64,000 nt of DNA from an uncultured Halomonas sp. (GTDB lineage Bacteria; Pseudomonadota; Gammaproteobacteria; Pseudomonadales; Halomonadaceae), in the NCBI RefSeq assembly GCF_946887195.1, contig NZ_CAMPKE010000001.1:1-64000 (forward strand), read 5' to 3'. Position 1 is the stretch's first letter; each line of letters begins with the position of its first letter. The notes under the pieces were generated by a model. That model ran no database searches. It saw only the letters and a program-made list of their open reading frames with translations, and had not been told where the DNA came from. This document shows positions 19,601-25,445 of the stretch, one piece after another. The position numbers were made by a program, and so were the translations under genes.

Positions 19601-22197
19601 TCGGCGGTGAGGATGTGACGGCGGAAGACGACACGACCGTTACGCGCAAGCTAGCGGTGGGCGGCTCGCTCACGCTGACCTCGGGCGGCGACGTCATTAT
19701 CGCCAACGACCTCGATACCGGCACTGGCGCCACACTGCAAAGCAGCGGCGATCTACTGCTCGACGGCCCGTTCTCGCTGGCCGCGACGACCGGCGACGTA
19801 TCGCTGATCGGCACCTCGCTGACCATGGGCGAGGGCTCCGATGTCACCGCGGCAGCCGGCCGTATCGATGTCGGCACTACGGGCGATGCGTTGCTGACCC
19901 TGCTCGATAGCGGACTTACCGATGATGGCGGCACCGCGCCCGCGATTACGGTTACCGCCGGTGGCAGCGTACTCTCCGCACGGGTTTCGCCCGCGCCAAA
20001 CCTTCGCGTCGCTGCGCCTCAGGGCGTGGCGATCGACGCCGGAACCGATATCGGCGGCGTCGATGCTCCCATCGTCATTAGCGGTGGCGGTTTGCTGGAA
20101 GCGAACGCCGGCCGCAATATTCACATCCTGGCGCTGGATACGGTGACCGGCGGCAACGTCGTCGCGACCGATGGCTTGATCGACCTGGCCATCGAGGGCA
20201 ATGCAATCCTCGCCACATTGATGGCGGGTACCGGCATCGATGTCGATGCCGATGGCGATCTAGGCGTCGGTACCGCGACGGCCGGCTCACGAATGGCACT
20301 GAGCAGCGGCGGCGCTTTGATGGCGACGACACTGAGCGCAGGGGATGAGCTCGAGCTGACCGCAGCCACGGATATGACCCTCGGCTCGGCCACGGCGGCG
20401 ACGGATCTGCTCCTCAACGCCGGTGGCGCGCTCATGGCCAATAGCCTGGAATCCCAGAGCGGTGGCATCGATTCCATCTCCGGCGATGACCTGACGGTAA
20501 CATCAGCGACCAGCGAGCTGGATCAGCGCTATGACGCCGGTGGCGATCTTCGCCTCGGTACGGTCGTCGTGCGCGACGGTGGCATCGAAACCCTGGCCGG
20601 TGGCGTGATGAATCTTGCCAGCATTACCACCAGCGAAGATCAAACCCATGTCACGGATGGCGACTTCACGGCGGGCACGCTGCGCTCGACCGCCGGTGAC
20701 GTTCGCGTCGACTCGAAAGGTGCCATCGACGTGGACGAGGTCGATGCGGCGGTGGATGTCGGGCTCGACGCAATGGCGGATCTGACGATCGGCGATGCCG
20801 TGGCGGGGCGTGACATGCGACTCGACACCGGCGCCTCGCTGACCCTGGATGGCCTCGATGCGGGGCGCGATATCACCACCGAGAGCGTTGGCGATACTGT
20901 GGGCGGCCCGATTGTCGCCGGTCGCAACCTGCGTGTCGCTGCCGGTTTCGACGAGGGCCAGCCGGCTGGCATGGCCGATATCGATTTGCACGCGGTGACT
21001 GCCGAGTTGGTGGCGCTGCGAGCCACGGACGATCTCCGCGTTCTCGGTCGTATCGGTGAGGAAACCCTGGGCGGCTTCGTCGATGCCGGCACCACCGCAA
21101 CCTTCACCGCCGGCGGCGACATCGACATCACCAACGTGACGGCCGGCGATGACGTCACCGCCAGCGGCACATCGCTGACCTTCGGTACCATCGACAGCGG
21201 GGCGGATGTCAGTCTCGACGCCGTCGAGGACATTCTGGTCGCTTACGTCGACAGCGCCGGTTTCCAGGACCACACCGCCCGCGGAATGCTCGAGTTCGAT
21301 CGCCTCGATGCGGGTGGCCCGGTTATCACGGTCAGCGGCGGAGATACTACTGGTTCCCGTGTGCGCAGCGACGGCGCCGTCGCCATGACCGCCGGCATGG
21401 GTTGGCTGGGAACGGGCAAGGCTAGCGGTGAGGTGAGCAAGACGGGTGACTTGTTGCTCGATGTCGTCGAGGCGCCCGAAGCGAGACTGCGTTCCGGCGG
21501 CGAGACACGCATCGATCGGATTCTCGCGGCCCAGGCTGCCAGGCTTTGGGGGCGGACGATCCGTTCCTCCGTTCGCGATAGCGACACTGGCCGGTTGGAT
21601 ATGTCCTTCGCTGGCGGCAACGAGGGGCTGGCCGATAGCGTCAGGCTCGATGTTCGCACCGACGGCGATGTCGTCTTTGACATGGCCTACGCCCGCGATG
21701 CCCGCATCGATACCGACAGCGACCGGGTCGCCATCGATGATGGCTGGATCAGCGAGTTGCTGAGAATGCAGACGCTGAACACCGAGCTGCTCATGGATCA
21801 GTTGGATCCGACCGCCCGCCCCGTGGACATTCAACTCCTGGAACTCGACCAGCGCTTCAAGCTGGCCATCGATGGTGCCGATATCTGGACAGATGCCTAT
21901 GTCGAGCACTATCGCCTGGGCCATAGCGTCATGGTGCCGAATTTCCAGCTCGAGCATGGCGTCATGGGCATGGACGTGGGAGGCGAGAGTGCCGAGCGGA
22001 ATATCACCCGCACCATGGAAGAAAGCCGAAATCCGCCTTTCTTCGGCATGCGTCGTCTCCAGCTGCCCACACCACCGCAACAGGCAGCGGGAGTGACATC
22101 GATCGATGGTGTATCGGTGAACCTCGGCAGCGAGGACCAGGCGTCTCGCGAGAGTGCGGATAGCGGCGATAACGACGATGACGCCCGTAACGTATAA
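4687..22197 (+). CDS. Giant LktA-like filamentous exoprotein, TpsA of a two-partner secretion system (5836 aa)
   Basis: Secreted or surface-held filamentous adhesin exported through the outer membrane by its downstream TpsB partner. Residues 1-45 are a long signal peptide (basic n-region, hydrophobic core AISTAIAAALGVTPG, cleavage near GLAFA). Residues about 46-270 form the TPS secretion domain (VIDVNGTLTDITTGTIRG, FADPHGIVVGASGVVNVGS). From about residue 300 to 3700 there are several dozen degenerate 55-70-residue Gly/Ala/Ser/Asp-rich repeats (pattern GSxAVxVNxxxxxTxAxI), as in Fusobacterium LktA-type adhesins and consistent with a long beta-helix. A proline-rich hinge (APPPAPPAPPTPATPT) lies near residues 1355-1373. 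An aromatic-rich section follows at about 3850-4300 and a charged, probably helical insert (LEELRQRWAALG, EREYRRYWQFAQAL) at about 4540-4680, then further beta-repeats to the acidic end. Cysteines seen: 491/494 (CNIC) and 4267/4272 (CSATTC). AAGGTGA precedes the ATG. The receptor or ligand is unknown. Confidence 0.9.
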   Translation: MSRNDSRRKAQLSVRAPKGFTLPARTAISTAIAAALGVTPGLAFANTITPDGRTATVIDVNGTLTDITTGTIRGANAFNSFRDFQLSSGNTVNLHLPGGTDNLINLVTDSRAVIDGTLNSIKAGRIGGNVVFADPHGIVVGASGVVNVGSLMLTAPSAAFMDQLMDADGNIDDAAVERLLAGEAPLSSDPTGVIEINGTINAFGAVAIEGQGVVLTGNLRAGTDAAHKALFHAAVNTDGIAEAVDATVANGQIIIRAAADVSVSGLADASSAETGGGGGTIRVRAGRDISLQNGAVLAAAGADDGGDGGTIDIWADRDATVAAEARFDASAGATGDGGFIEVSSARNVSLDGLNADLGAGAGGEAGEFLIDPISVTAGSTAYYTNGGDVTIIASDSITLEAGAIINTRHIEGGAGDAVLVGELGDPDDNPAGLTNPTLADALSTASVGDSGNVTLQAPEIIVGENAAINTFATDGFDAGDITLTSGDNFTCNICKVSDVGDYFENITDIGTPLTAASTDDVSITVAAGAELDARYRDRAGYTGDAGQGGDVTLRAEASDMQVAGFSLAGASVLVNGALRGANVNVTASADAGVDFAWLATLLDPMNPNPPLTLLQEMANSDVQAFHQNAIENADDVTDVTNLLGVLGLPVTAGVAIADANVKIGNDAIIQATGDVDIDAEATRTVLGTPGAGLLTGTIPELGLSAIYGHIEGTTSALVTGDAQITAGGALSVTATSENTMEVGSAAMVTQAKTGVKTKGNTSLAFSAGMSYVDVTTEAVIGSDAQIHDAGAVEVRATGVDKFTTEASSLAVTPTSGASAKAQGGVTAAVSLWSTDVLAAFDARLANGVSIGSLDVVADSIAETHVTKTTVQTGNNVFDYLLGTPANRQAAISGLISGALGKTGGAGAPKFAAAASITVSEQSATARIGEGAVVRADGDVTVRSRVVDQGIRSISDSRVNSTGPGAASLSGSVALAYGEYHHSSHAVIGDGAIVEAEHIGVGARSELPIDNDYEEIVADFDVTEWSGPGDFFTALNGIVNAVLQPDVPALESFGLADYLLTGYSNAYGDATQDGTAIFGSANALLATQDTRAWVGEGAQLTATGADGEWTSEFSIDVEKADELDISAPTEWTWSAPVDVDARTLTESIGVTGNLSLLTILTNRNAPAGKSVGGSIGWNQFDSTTIAGIGDGAVVRADALDVEATSTDHMIVIAPSAGQGDSMAGNGIFSYAQIDSATHASIHNGAHIDAGSVNVLADHNVNIWAIGGAVAVSSGSSIGAAVAVNNIASDTRAYFGDNSDDRVLEDDEDANAPVADVVVADGSNAGVRTASLNVEARSEGRIGAIGVAGAVARSNPTAAPPPAPPAPPTPATPTNNSFLAALKSAGGALNAGGSAPGGQSATLTGSGSGTLNFSRLTTVAEIDGTTLLNAAGDAAPDIDVHALTNVDQVSASGSAAVSIAGGGGGRSSAFAGAVAFNDIDNTTRAGIYGFKAFNGGSVGSVGSVGNVDVLAASSGDALSIAIALAAASGKSTVGASGSVSIADISADTTAEIENSEFTADAADDTVSVTGYDRSRVLAGGGALYLGLGGGSGAGVGLAATYGRVDNDVSAYVRGSKLSDFGSVNVNALGASRILAGAFGGSVATGNSASGAGSLYIMTLDGDLAAGITGSYGTTTDADGNEVTDYDDIERRSDVDTSGDVTVTAASSAGVAELESLFSTKGGFDEQADFNGNALAGIDSDQTGIDPDASIPGEAVIGFAGSLAVSGGNAAAGMAIGFTDLQGSYTAEIRDADVTATAGDVDVSAINSRQAIGVAAGASVSGSGGPFTLLGSGAITLSDTDVSALVHGASSITADHVSVNAAAEGTIYSLAGSLSASASGSAAIGAAATYNEIGGTVSARLGGNSVITDGGDPAGDARSVDVTADQDADIRSAAIAGAATGGSVAIGGSATINTITTDTSATLDANAVTADTVRVAVRNGTLNDRVGVWSLAGSITASNTAGFGAAIAVNDLGGSYDALVSGTTFTGTDELTVHSSSASENKTLAVSGGASGQVSAGVSSATSVGDYTISAGLEDVDLRSADARVDVYASDDSTIDSLAGAVQIGGSAAVGAAIAVNDLGASVDAGISGGTLDVENVLLQARSRTDIDTIAVGIAGSGTASVSGSVAVNHVSSATKAVIDGGAVIEAANNVGVLAGSDDSVSIGAGSVAISGSVFGGAGSVTVNVLEGETEAAIRGATTRVEARGEDDSDTVAASGGELASTPSGNPFAELFGDGTGEIAAPETEDFEGYSAPELAGANHAATGVVVDAIALQQADTIVATAGVSADFVSGGTGVAAAVNTTVLGGSARALIEDATIGDAASPDANGDVSVAAGHHAYGTNVMLGLAAGSAGGVGTISVDTYDGEATAAIRDADVHSGGAVDLEAVSRRDMLTVIAGLSVGTYGGVTGSGAVSVFSGDTTAEITGDAYVDADSVSLGADSETQQDLFIAGLAGSGGFGGSGALAVAISESDTVARIGDGGERSEVHSDGAVTLDADNGTQMTTLAASAAIGGGALSGAVGVQYIGNRTEASIDDAELHAGGALDVKATDDITLDAIAGSAAIGGVAGGVGVNVGVVKSATVAEIVDSDVTTGGAVTVDAVRHANLEVDTVVASASFGGAASVSGGVGVLLFGGSLDNQVSEDADGDLGDELGSGGGNWIGKADDFRSEDHLATTDDDGNRVDRTGGAADRIDMGDSDETARFASVQSAVYGVGDDGVAATISGGTLNAGTYQRSVDGQTLVAGDQSVTVQATDNIRTRNQAIAVSVGGAVSAGGGVAVTQVNSDVSAAADAEQLRASTLSVKAASRNGLDDDGNVGDAVRVAGYSGAAGLVGIGAAVGVGMLNGSVDATIGGDIDLRDGAEVEAKDETTANVRALGASFGLAGAVGVAVAVADRDAEVSATANAGTELDVVGNNAATLTGVDIRAEALGGADALAEAAAGGLFFAGSASVAVSSDDRTVDASIGANSAIRSGGDLSVTARALPNVSAIARGGAISYTASVGASVASASSNTTLSAGIGDGSILMLGRNDTGGTLTVSAEQHAPNSAGAWAEGYDGAGIRAESVAVNGAVFLSANAAVATATDRGSVSSRVGDGVIVLHEANADGDLPTGSNVIVEARREAALLATTTGVVAGALAAGASIANADSDGSTDAYFGGGMGFQASGFSLDASSVTDVVSDATSGSGGLVAGAAAEANVRDDADSTAELGGTSLVRADEVDVLAHHQSHFRPAANSVQAAAVGFSGSLANADIDSTVITRVADAIDVANNGYARVLGYDVALVSDSDVSRGTNIAAAPDREYSVEGGAGGVLNGAAADSDIVIDKSSAVDIGDGAYLRAFNRPDATANSGLASLTLLANGSVNVNDRAYLGAGGAIQAPYSSSEIDLTGYTQVNVGDSVRLMSEDLLGISAFETQVNASAKAVTKTWGGVGFAGATTDTDVAYTQTVNVGDDTLLEGLGYTFLTAGQRADTVSTQAVSLFDISAISDTYNYTALPLDTQIDARASLDTDASVSLGTGSQVIAGWDVTIGGLKGERNVIGKGTGHNPYLELFSAETTERNETTTGSTSLTLDGDVIAGFFNQWSFDVADDGDSVAVTLNGKALDSDRAAQDVAAYVDVIGGFDAQGYVEDLNDQVAELGETYQSFAEQVETAGLPSSIGVVRIHDVTATQGNVFVLGDSLAGTGSLEARGGASISVTNASDAWLDVANLNVIDNIGGRVLFTGAIDGANTGGVTVNQVNEGVSPAIAVVASGNTGASSADGQPGLMISGPLYNQRGLVRLYNRTGNIYQGSVVQANQVQVVAPNGTYVIIAPDDTIHAGGTPWSAWAGAEFDIGASDVIAYALRDYVENVRGVDLNTSTDLENYLYRDWYSGTYTYDPGGDAEPYTESYYTSLIPYNAYSIYGNHGDAPYVIFDNEYRQARFDSVPLKAMSQTAGYGAIDGSGPAGGGVRANKVLILADVLDINAPIIAGQESDITIDLDSAIRTRIDDWRETGSGDQLDLTWYHESGLYQNLPQFFRDLLGLPNVGEASGEGWYALAPGEAIPFTADRTVSGYYDRDANRIVMNGVQGATTGYISIDAKIVSTTQLGRLEVVNGYSDITLNNATDLELVLNDVSTGTAETGVIEITDRLRDRRTWYVNRIGGGTQKYVTTDLGTASWLDDGVDRISTDVDVYRPEAGTRFEWNRRYRAERSIVGDNFTYVDYRARATPWEFVDGDWNAGTTGAYNGDITDSGICSATTCDYTGGAAFNQQVIDTYFGSTQGANVGFSYEYSVDGWGSHRHDFRWPLRAEMTTRTSVRADYPIEIRFSGDSRGSIDVTSNAGVTVAGRLESRGGNVTMNVNDADGITGRDSALISAVSADLQAVGDIGGASSPLRVSLDGGTLNAESTAGAVNIVSPAGELRIGTVSAADAVRLGTDQSLLGTGSGVNVSGSLVELTAQGGRIGHENGGAMKVYASQRLDASALDDILLTQADDDLYLGKLVSLDGDISVTAEDGNIVSATNLDVSDLVSLEELRQRWAALGITGDAAADDGDAAIEAFESMVEREYRRYWQFAQALESADDGNLQVSDAGTRLYSGLAAANGQSVSEYVIGEYQRLDGFFADLLGTTDLSGAEGFSDFDAGWQYTASAARQAEFRNGAIWSEKRLENAINAAAVSSGAGVSWLDDSLNISARDVTLRASGDIGSFGTHAFRLGPDTTITDQQRRWLLAAAPGGLLVEQAADDESAVDIDVRTLSRLRVSARGELDVQAGTGGATRDIFIGADGDARIERLDADGEIYLGAQNGISYTETGQTVAGASRGLTLRAVGGDILGFGGEDFKLAIDGTLTAAIGSGSVHLRDVGGAAGLDVGILYAQDDLAVHVPGDLRQVQGRGFTIGARSLWLDIGGDAGAIGDATTGFAGPLNIAMRGVEDDAELGLDGSLYGSIGGDLRLNADVQGVRLGGEDVTAEDDTTVTRKLAVGGSLTLTSGGDVIIANDLDTGTGATLQSSGDLLLDGPFSLAATTGDVSLIGTSLTMGEGSDVTAAAGRIDVGTTGDALLTLLDSGLTDDGGTAPAITVTAGGSVLSARVSPAPNLRVAAPQGVAIDAGTDIGGVDAPIVISGGGLLEANAGRNIHILALDTVTGGNVVATDGLIDLAIEGNAILATLMAGTGIDVDADGDLGVGTATAGSRMALSSGGALMATTLSAGDELELTAATDMTLGSATAATDLLLNAGGALMANSLESQSGGIDSISGDDLTVTSATSELDQRYDAGGDLRLGTVVVRDGGIETLAGGVMNLASITTSEDQTHVTDGDFTAGTLRSTAGDVRVDSKGAIDVDEVDAAVDVGLDAMADLTIGDAVAGRDMRLDTGASLTLDGLDAGRDITTESVGDTVGGPIVAGRNLRVAAGFDEGQPAGMADIDLHAVTAELVALRATDDLRVLGRIGEETLGGFVDAGTTATFTAGGDIDITNVTAGDDVTASGTSLTFGTIDSGADVSLDAVEDILVAYVDSAGFQDHTARGMLEFDRLDAGGPVITVSGGDTTGSRVRSDGAVAMTAGMGWLGTGKASGEVSKTGDLLLDVVEAPEARLRSGGETRIDRILAAQAARLWGRTIRSSVRDSDTGRLDMSFAGGNEGLADSVRLDVRTDGDVVFDMAYARDARIDTDSDRVAIDDGWISELLRMQTLNTELLMDQLDPTARPVDIQLLELDQRFKLAIDGADIWTDAYVEHYRLGHSVMVPNFQLEHGVMGMDVGGESAERNITRTMEESRNPPFFGMRRLQLPTPPQQAAGVTSIDGVSVNLGSEDQASRESADSGDNDDDARNV

Positions 22198-22214
22198 CCG
22201 ATGGTTGTCGCGTT

Positions 22215-22239
22215 CCGGCAGGCTGGATTGGCCTGCCGG
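22215..22239 (+). promoter_or_regulatory. Stem-loop between tpsA and tpsB
   Basis: Perfect 9-bp stem CCGGCAGGC / GCCTGCCGG with a 7-base loop in the 76-base gap, 18 bases after the tpsA stop. No T-tract follows, so it is more likely an mRNA processing or stability element, or partial attenuator, than a full terminator. Confidence 0.55.
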
Positions 22240-22273
22240 GCCTATCGACGCTTCCCTAAAACCTGGGGGTTCA

Positions 22274-23923
22274 ATGATTCACTTTTGCCGATTCAGCCCG
22301 GCTCTTGTCCTGCTGATGCTTGTCGCCGCCGAAGACAGCTTGGCCCAGAGCGCCGCCGATGCCGCTCGCGGTCTCGATCCCAGTCTTCAGCGCGAGCGTA
22401 TCCTGCGTGATCGGGAATACTTCGAGGAGCGAGCCGCGCCGAGTGAAGCTCCATCGGATGAGCCGGTCATCGTGGGGCCGGCGCCGGGCGGCGATGGCTC
22501 GCTCCCCGAGACGCAGAACGTGTTCGAACTGAAGGCCATTCGCTTCAATGAGTCCGCGTTCATCGATACGGCTACGCTTAGCGAGATCGGCTCGAAATAC
22601 GTGGGCCGCCCGGTGCGATTCGCCGATCTCAACGAGATGATCGGGGAGATCAACGCCATCTATGCGCAGCGAGGTATCGTCAGCGCGCGAGCGCTGATTC
22701 CCGCGCAAACGATCGATGATGGCGTACTCCTGGTTCGCCTGGTGGAGGGTCGCCTGGGGCAACTGGAGATCGAGGGCAACGGCGCCACGCGCGATGGCTT
22801 CATCGCCGGCCGCCTGCCGTTGACGCCCGGCGAGGTGGTCGATGTACCGGCACTGCGCGAGTCGCTTACCCGCTTGAATCGCACGACCGAACTGAGCGTT
22901 CAGTCCGCGTTGCGCGCGGGTTCGGCCCCGGGCGAGACGGACATGCTCCTGCAGGTGGACGAGCCGCCGCGCGTATCCGCTCAGGTCTTCGTCGACAACC
23001 TGGGCACGGAGTCCACGGGCGAACTGCGAGGTGGGGCCATCCTGCAGATTTATTCACCACTGGGGATCGACGATCGTCTCACCTTTTACGGCGTAGGCAG
23101 CGAGGGCACGACGAATGGTTTCGTCGGCTATCGTTTCCCTTTCAACCGTAGCGGCGGCCGGGTGGATGTCTCGTATTCGCAAGGAGATATCGAAATTACC
23201 GATGGTCCGTTCGTGCCGCTCGACATCACCGGCGACAGTACGAGCTACGATGTCACGTTCACGCAACCCTTCCTGCGCGGGGATTCGTTATGGTTGGATG
23301 CCTTCGCCGGGGGCTCCTGGTCGGAGTCCAACACGGATATTTCCGGCGCGGCGTTGAGTGAGTTCGATGTGACCCGTTACACCATCGGCATAACGCTTCA
23401 CGGTTTCACCGATCGCAGCGTATGGAGCCTGCAACAGGGAGCCAGTCGCGCCGAAAGCGAGAATATCTTCGGCGATACGCTCGATCTCGATATCTACAAC
23501 GGCAACGGCAGCGTCTTCTACCGTATCGATGACCGTTGGAGCGCACAGGTTCGCGGAGGATGGCAGTACACGAGTGAGGAGACGGTGCCCTCGCCGTTGC
23601 TCTTTCAGATCGGTGGCATCAGCTCGGTGCGCGGCTACCCCGAGGGCGCTCTGGCCGGTGCCCGGGGCTACTATGTGAATCTCGAAGCGCAGCACCAGTG
23701 GCGCGAAGGATTATCGCCATTCGCGTTCATCGATCACGGCCTGGTCGACGATATCAGTCCCGATCGTGAAACGATCAGCAGTGTCGGCCTTGGGCTCGCC
23801 TGGCAGTACGGACGCTACCTGGCTGGAGAAATCAGCTGGGGACACGCTCTGGAAGAAGTGCTTCCCGATCAGGACAGTGGCCGCTTGCATGCGCGGGTCA
23901 CCTATTCCTGGGCCGGCCTCTAA
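22274..23923 (+). CDS. TpsB outer-membrane translocator, ShlB/FhaC/HecB family (549 aa)
   Basis: Two-partner secretion pore that recognises the TPS domain of the exoprotein in the periplasm and threads it across the outer membrane. A signal peptide occupies about residues 1-25. A linker rich in Arg/Glu follows, then POTRA domains at about 84-230 (FELKAIRFNESAFIDTATL, then IYAQRGIVSARALIP and VRLVEGRLGQLEIEGN). The rest is a 16-strand barrel with the conserved SSVRGYPEG element, whose VRGY tetrad sits at the tip of the plug-like L6 loop of FhaC. The length is typical (550-590 aa). A longer in-frame reading begins inside tpsA, but the signal peptide fixes the start at 22274. The terminal residue is Leu where Phe or Trp is usual; YSWAGL is still aromatic nearby. 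Confidence 0.93.
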   Translation: MIHFCRFSPALVLLMLVAAEDSLAQSAADAARGLDPSLQRERILRDREYFEERAAPSEAPSDEPVIVGPAPGGDGSLPETQNVFELKAIRFNESAFIDTATLSEIGSKYVGRPVRFADLNEMIGEINAIYAQRGIVSARALIPAQTIDDGVLLVRLVEGRLGQLEIEGNGATRDGFIAGRLPLTPGEVVDVPALRESLTRLNRTTELSVQSALRAGSAPGETDMLLQVDEPPRVSAQVFVDNLGTESTGELRGGAILQIYSPLGIDDRLTFYGVGSEGTTNGFVGYRFPFNRSGGRVDVSYSQGDIEITDGPFVPLDITGDSTSYDVTFTQPFLRGDSLWLDAFAGGSWSESNTDISGAALSEFDVTRYTIGITLHGFTDRSVWSLQQGASRAESENIFGDTLDLDIYNGNGSVFYRIDDRWSAQVRGGWQYTSEETVPSPLLFQIGGISSVRGYPEGALAGARGYYVNLEAQHQWREGLSPFAFIDHGLVDDISPDRETISSVGLGLAWQYGRYLAGEISWGHALEEVLPDQDSGRLHARVTYSWAGL

Positions 23924-23971
23924 TCAATTTCACGAACATGCATGCACTAAACAAGAAAAAGGATCCCTATC

Positions 23972-24772
23972 ATGACGACGATGCTCTTCTATGGAAAAAT
24001 CGCGCCGCTGAACCGTGACCGCCACCGTAAGCTTCGCCTGCGCATGGCGGATGACAAAGCGCGCTACGCTTCCAGCACGCATTACGTACCTATCGCCGGC
24101 ACTGAGTTCTACCAGGCTGCGCGTGATTTCCCGGTGCTGTTTTCCGGTGGAGGCGGTGAGGGCGGCCCGATTGCCTTGCTTGGCCTGCGAGAAGAGGAAA
24201 ATCTCTTCGTCGAGGAGGATGGCACCTGGGTCGAGGGCACGTATGTGCCGGCTTTCGTGCGCCGCTACCCGTTCATTCTGGCGCGTGGCGAAGGTAGCCA
24301 GAATTTGACCGTCTGTATCGATGAAGGCTTCAACGGCTTCAATGAAACCGAGGGTAGCCTGCTGTTCGACGAGGATGGCAAGGACACGGCCTATCTGGCC
24401 CGCACCATCGAGTTCGTCAATCGCTTCGCTGCCGAGATGCAGCGTACCCAGAGCTTCGTCAAGCGTCTCGATGAGTTGGAGCTGCTCGTTACGCGCAATT
24501 TGCGTATCACCGATGGCAAGGGGCGTAATTTCCTGCTGAACGACTTCCGTATCGTCGACGAGGAGCGCTTGTCCAAGCTCGAGGATGCGGTACTTGGAGA
24601 ACTCAACCGGCAGGGGTGGCTGGGTTGGATCCATGCTCATCTGATTTCGCTGGGTAACGTCAACCGCTTACCGACGCGAGTTGCCGACGCCAGTGGCCCG
24701 GCGAGCGAGGAGTCCACCGATTCGGCTTTCGAATCACCTGAGGCCGATGAGCCGGAAACCACCAAGCATTGA
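23972..24772 (+). CDS. sapC: SapC-family protein (266 aa)
   Basis: Member of the SapC family, named for a gene in the Campylobacter fetus S-layer secretion locus; its biochemical role is not known. Conserved family stretches are visible: an early HYVPIAGTEFYQAARDFPVLF, then the EEENLFVEEDGTW segment, YVPAFVRRYPFIL, and LNDFRIVDEERLSKL. No signal peptide or membrane segment is seen, so it should be cytoplasmic. The tail after about residue 235 is Ser/Glu-rich and probably disordered. The start at 23972 follows AAAAAGGA. It begins 48 bases after tpsB on the same strand, with no terminator between them, so co-transcription with the exoprotein system is likely and hints at a role in surface-protein expression or export. 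Confidence 0.88.
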   Translation: MTTMLFYGKIAPLNRDRHRKLRLRMADDKARYASSTHYVPIAGTEFYQAARDFPVLFSGGGGEGGPIALLGLREEENLFVEEDGTWVEGTYVPAFVRRYPFILARGEGSQNLTVCIDEGFNGFNETEGSLLFDEDGKDTAYLARTIEFVNRFAAEMQRTQSFVKRLDELELLVTRNLRITDGKGRNFLLNDFRIVDEERLSKLEDAVLGELNRQGWLGWIHAHLISLGNVNRLPTRVADASGPASEESTDSAFESPEADEPETTKH

Positions 24773-24804
24773 AACCATGCATTGAAGCCGTGCATTAAAA
24801 CCAA
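24766..24804 (+). repeat. Three imperfect 13-bp tandem repeats at the sapC stop
   Basis: Units at 24766-24778, 24779-24791 and 24792-24804, all beginning GCATT and ending in an AACC/AGCC-type trailer. The sapC stop codon lies inside the first unit, so copy-number change would not alter the protein. Confidence 0.6.
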
Positions 24805-24828
24805 GAGTGCCTGCGCCAGCGGGCACTC
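24805..24828 (+). terminator. Possible weak terminator after sapC
   Basis: Stem GAGTGCC (24805-24811) with GGCACTC (24822-24828) and a 10-base loop, followed by a mixed sequence and not by a T-run. It may mark the 3' end of the tps/sapC transcript, but the evidence is weak. Confidence 0.35.
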
Positions 24829-25034
24829 GTGCTTAATCTGCCTTCTCCTGTCGAACGCTCCCTCGCCGTATTCTTGGCCGTTCTTCACCCTTCGATGCAA
24901 AAATTGCCCGCTGCAAATGCCCCGTGACGCGATCGAATGCTGTGCTATCCGCGCTTGAGCGGTAGAATCTAGCCTGGCGCCGTCGAATGGCAGGCGCCCT
25001 ATAACTAGAAACCAATGCAGCAGGGAACCGATTA

Positions 25035-25280
25035 ATGAGCCGTCAACGTATCAACCGGGGTGAAAGAAAGCGCGGTCAGGAGAACGCGATTTATGAGGAT
25101 AGTCAGATCGAGCAATATTTGCTTTTGCTGATTTACTCGAAACGCCATACCACGGCGGAGAGCTTGTTTGCAGAGCTGCGCAGAATGATGCCGGCCGTGG
25201 ATCCCATGCAGGTCAACCGTGTCGCGCACCGATTCGCCAGCGAGTTGAAGGCGGCCGGGCTGGCTCTTGCTGACGATTGA
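25035..25280 (+). CDS. Small conserved-looking protein of unknown function (81 aa)
   Basis: I do not recognise the family. The protein has a basic N terminus (MSRQRINRGERKRGQENAI), a hydrophobic helix (QIEQYLLLLIYSKRHTTAESLF) and two further amphipathic helices (ELRRMMPAVDPMQVNRVAHRFASELKAAGLAL), a layout resembling a small helical, perhaps nucleic-acid-binding or winged-helix-like, protein. It has a plausible upstream CAGGGAA and a terminator 50 bases after its stop, so it looks like a stand-alone gene. A TATAAC about 30 bases upstream could be its -10 box. Codon usage is like that of its neighbours. The function is open. Confidence 0.65.
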   Translation: MSRQRINRGERKRGQENAIYEDSQIEQYLLLLIYSKRHTTAESLFAELRRMMPAVDPMQVNRVAHRFASELKAAGLALADD

Positions 25281-25327
25281 GTCGTCGGGTTGCTAGCAGC
25301 GCTGCCTCCTGGATTTGCGATCGATAG

Positions 25328-25353
25328 GGTAGCGCTGCGGCTGCCTCTTTTTT
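25328..25353 (+). terminator. Terminator after the small unknown gene
   Basis: Stem GGTAGC / GCTGCC (one wobble pair) with a 6-base loop, then CTTTTTT with six T at 25348-25353. It separates the 81-aa gene from the iclR-type regulator. Confidence 0.6.
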
Positions 25354-25399
25354 AGCCAATGCGCGGCCGAGATCGCCTGGCGTGCGCACAGAAGCCCCA

Positions 25400-25408
25400 T
25401 GCTATAGT
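25400..25408 (+). promoter_or_regulatory. Candidate extended -10 promoter of the IclR regulator
   Basis: TGCTATAGT: an extended TGn followed by TATAGT at 25403-25408, 38 bases before the ATG at 25446. There is no good -35 box, as is common for extended -10 promoters. Confidence 0.45.
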
Positions 25409-25445
25409 CCGACGTTACGGTCGTGCCGAGACGAAATGGATCAGA

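Noticed and set aside
4687..22197. Repeats inside the exoprotein considered as a CRISPR or DNA satellite array
   Set aside because: The periodicity is at the protein level and degenerate in DNA; there are no identical repeats with unique spacers.
22215..22239. Hairpin after tpsA considered as a rho-independent terminator
   Set aside because: It lacks a T-tract and tpsB follows at once on the same strand, so it is listed as a regulatory stem-loop instead.
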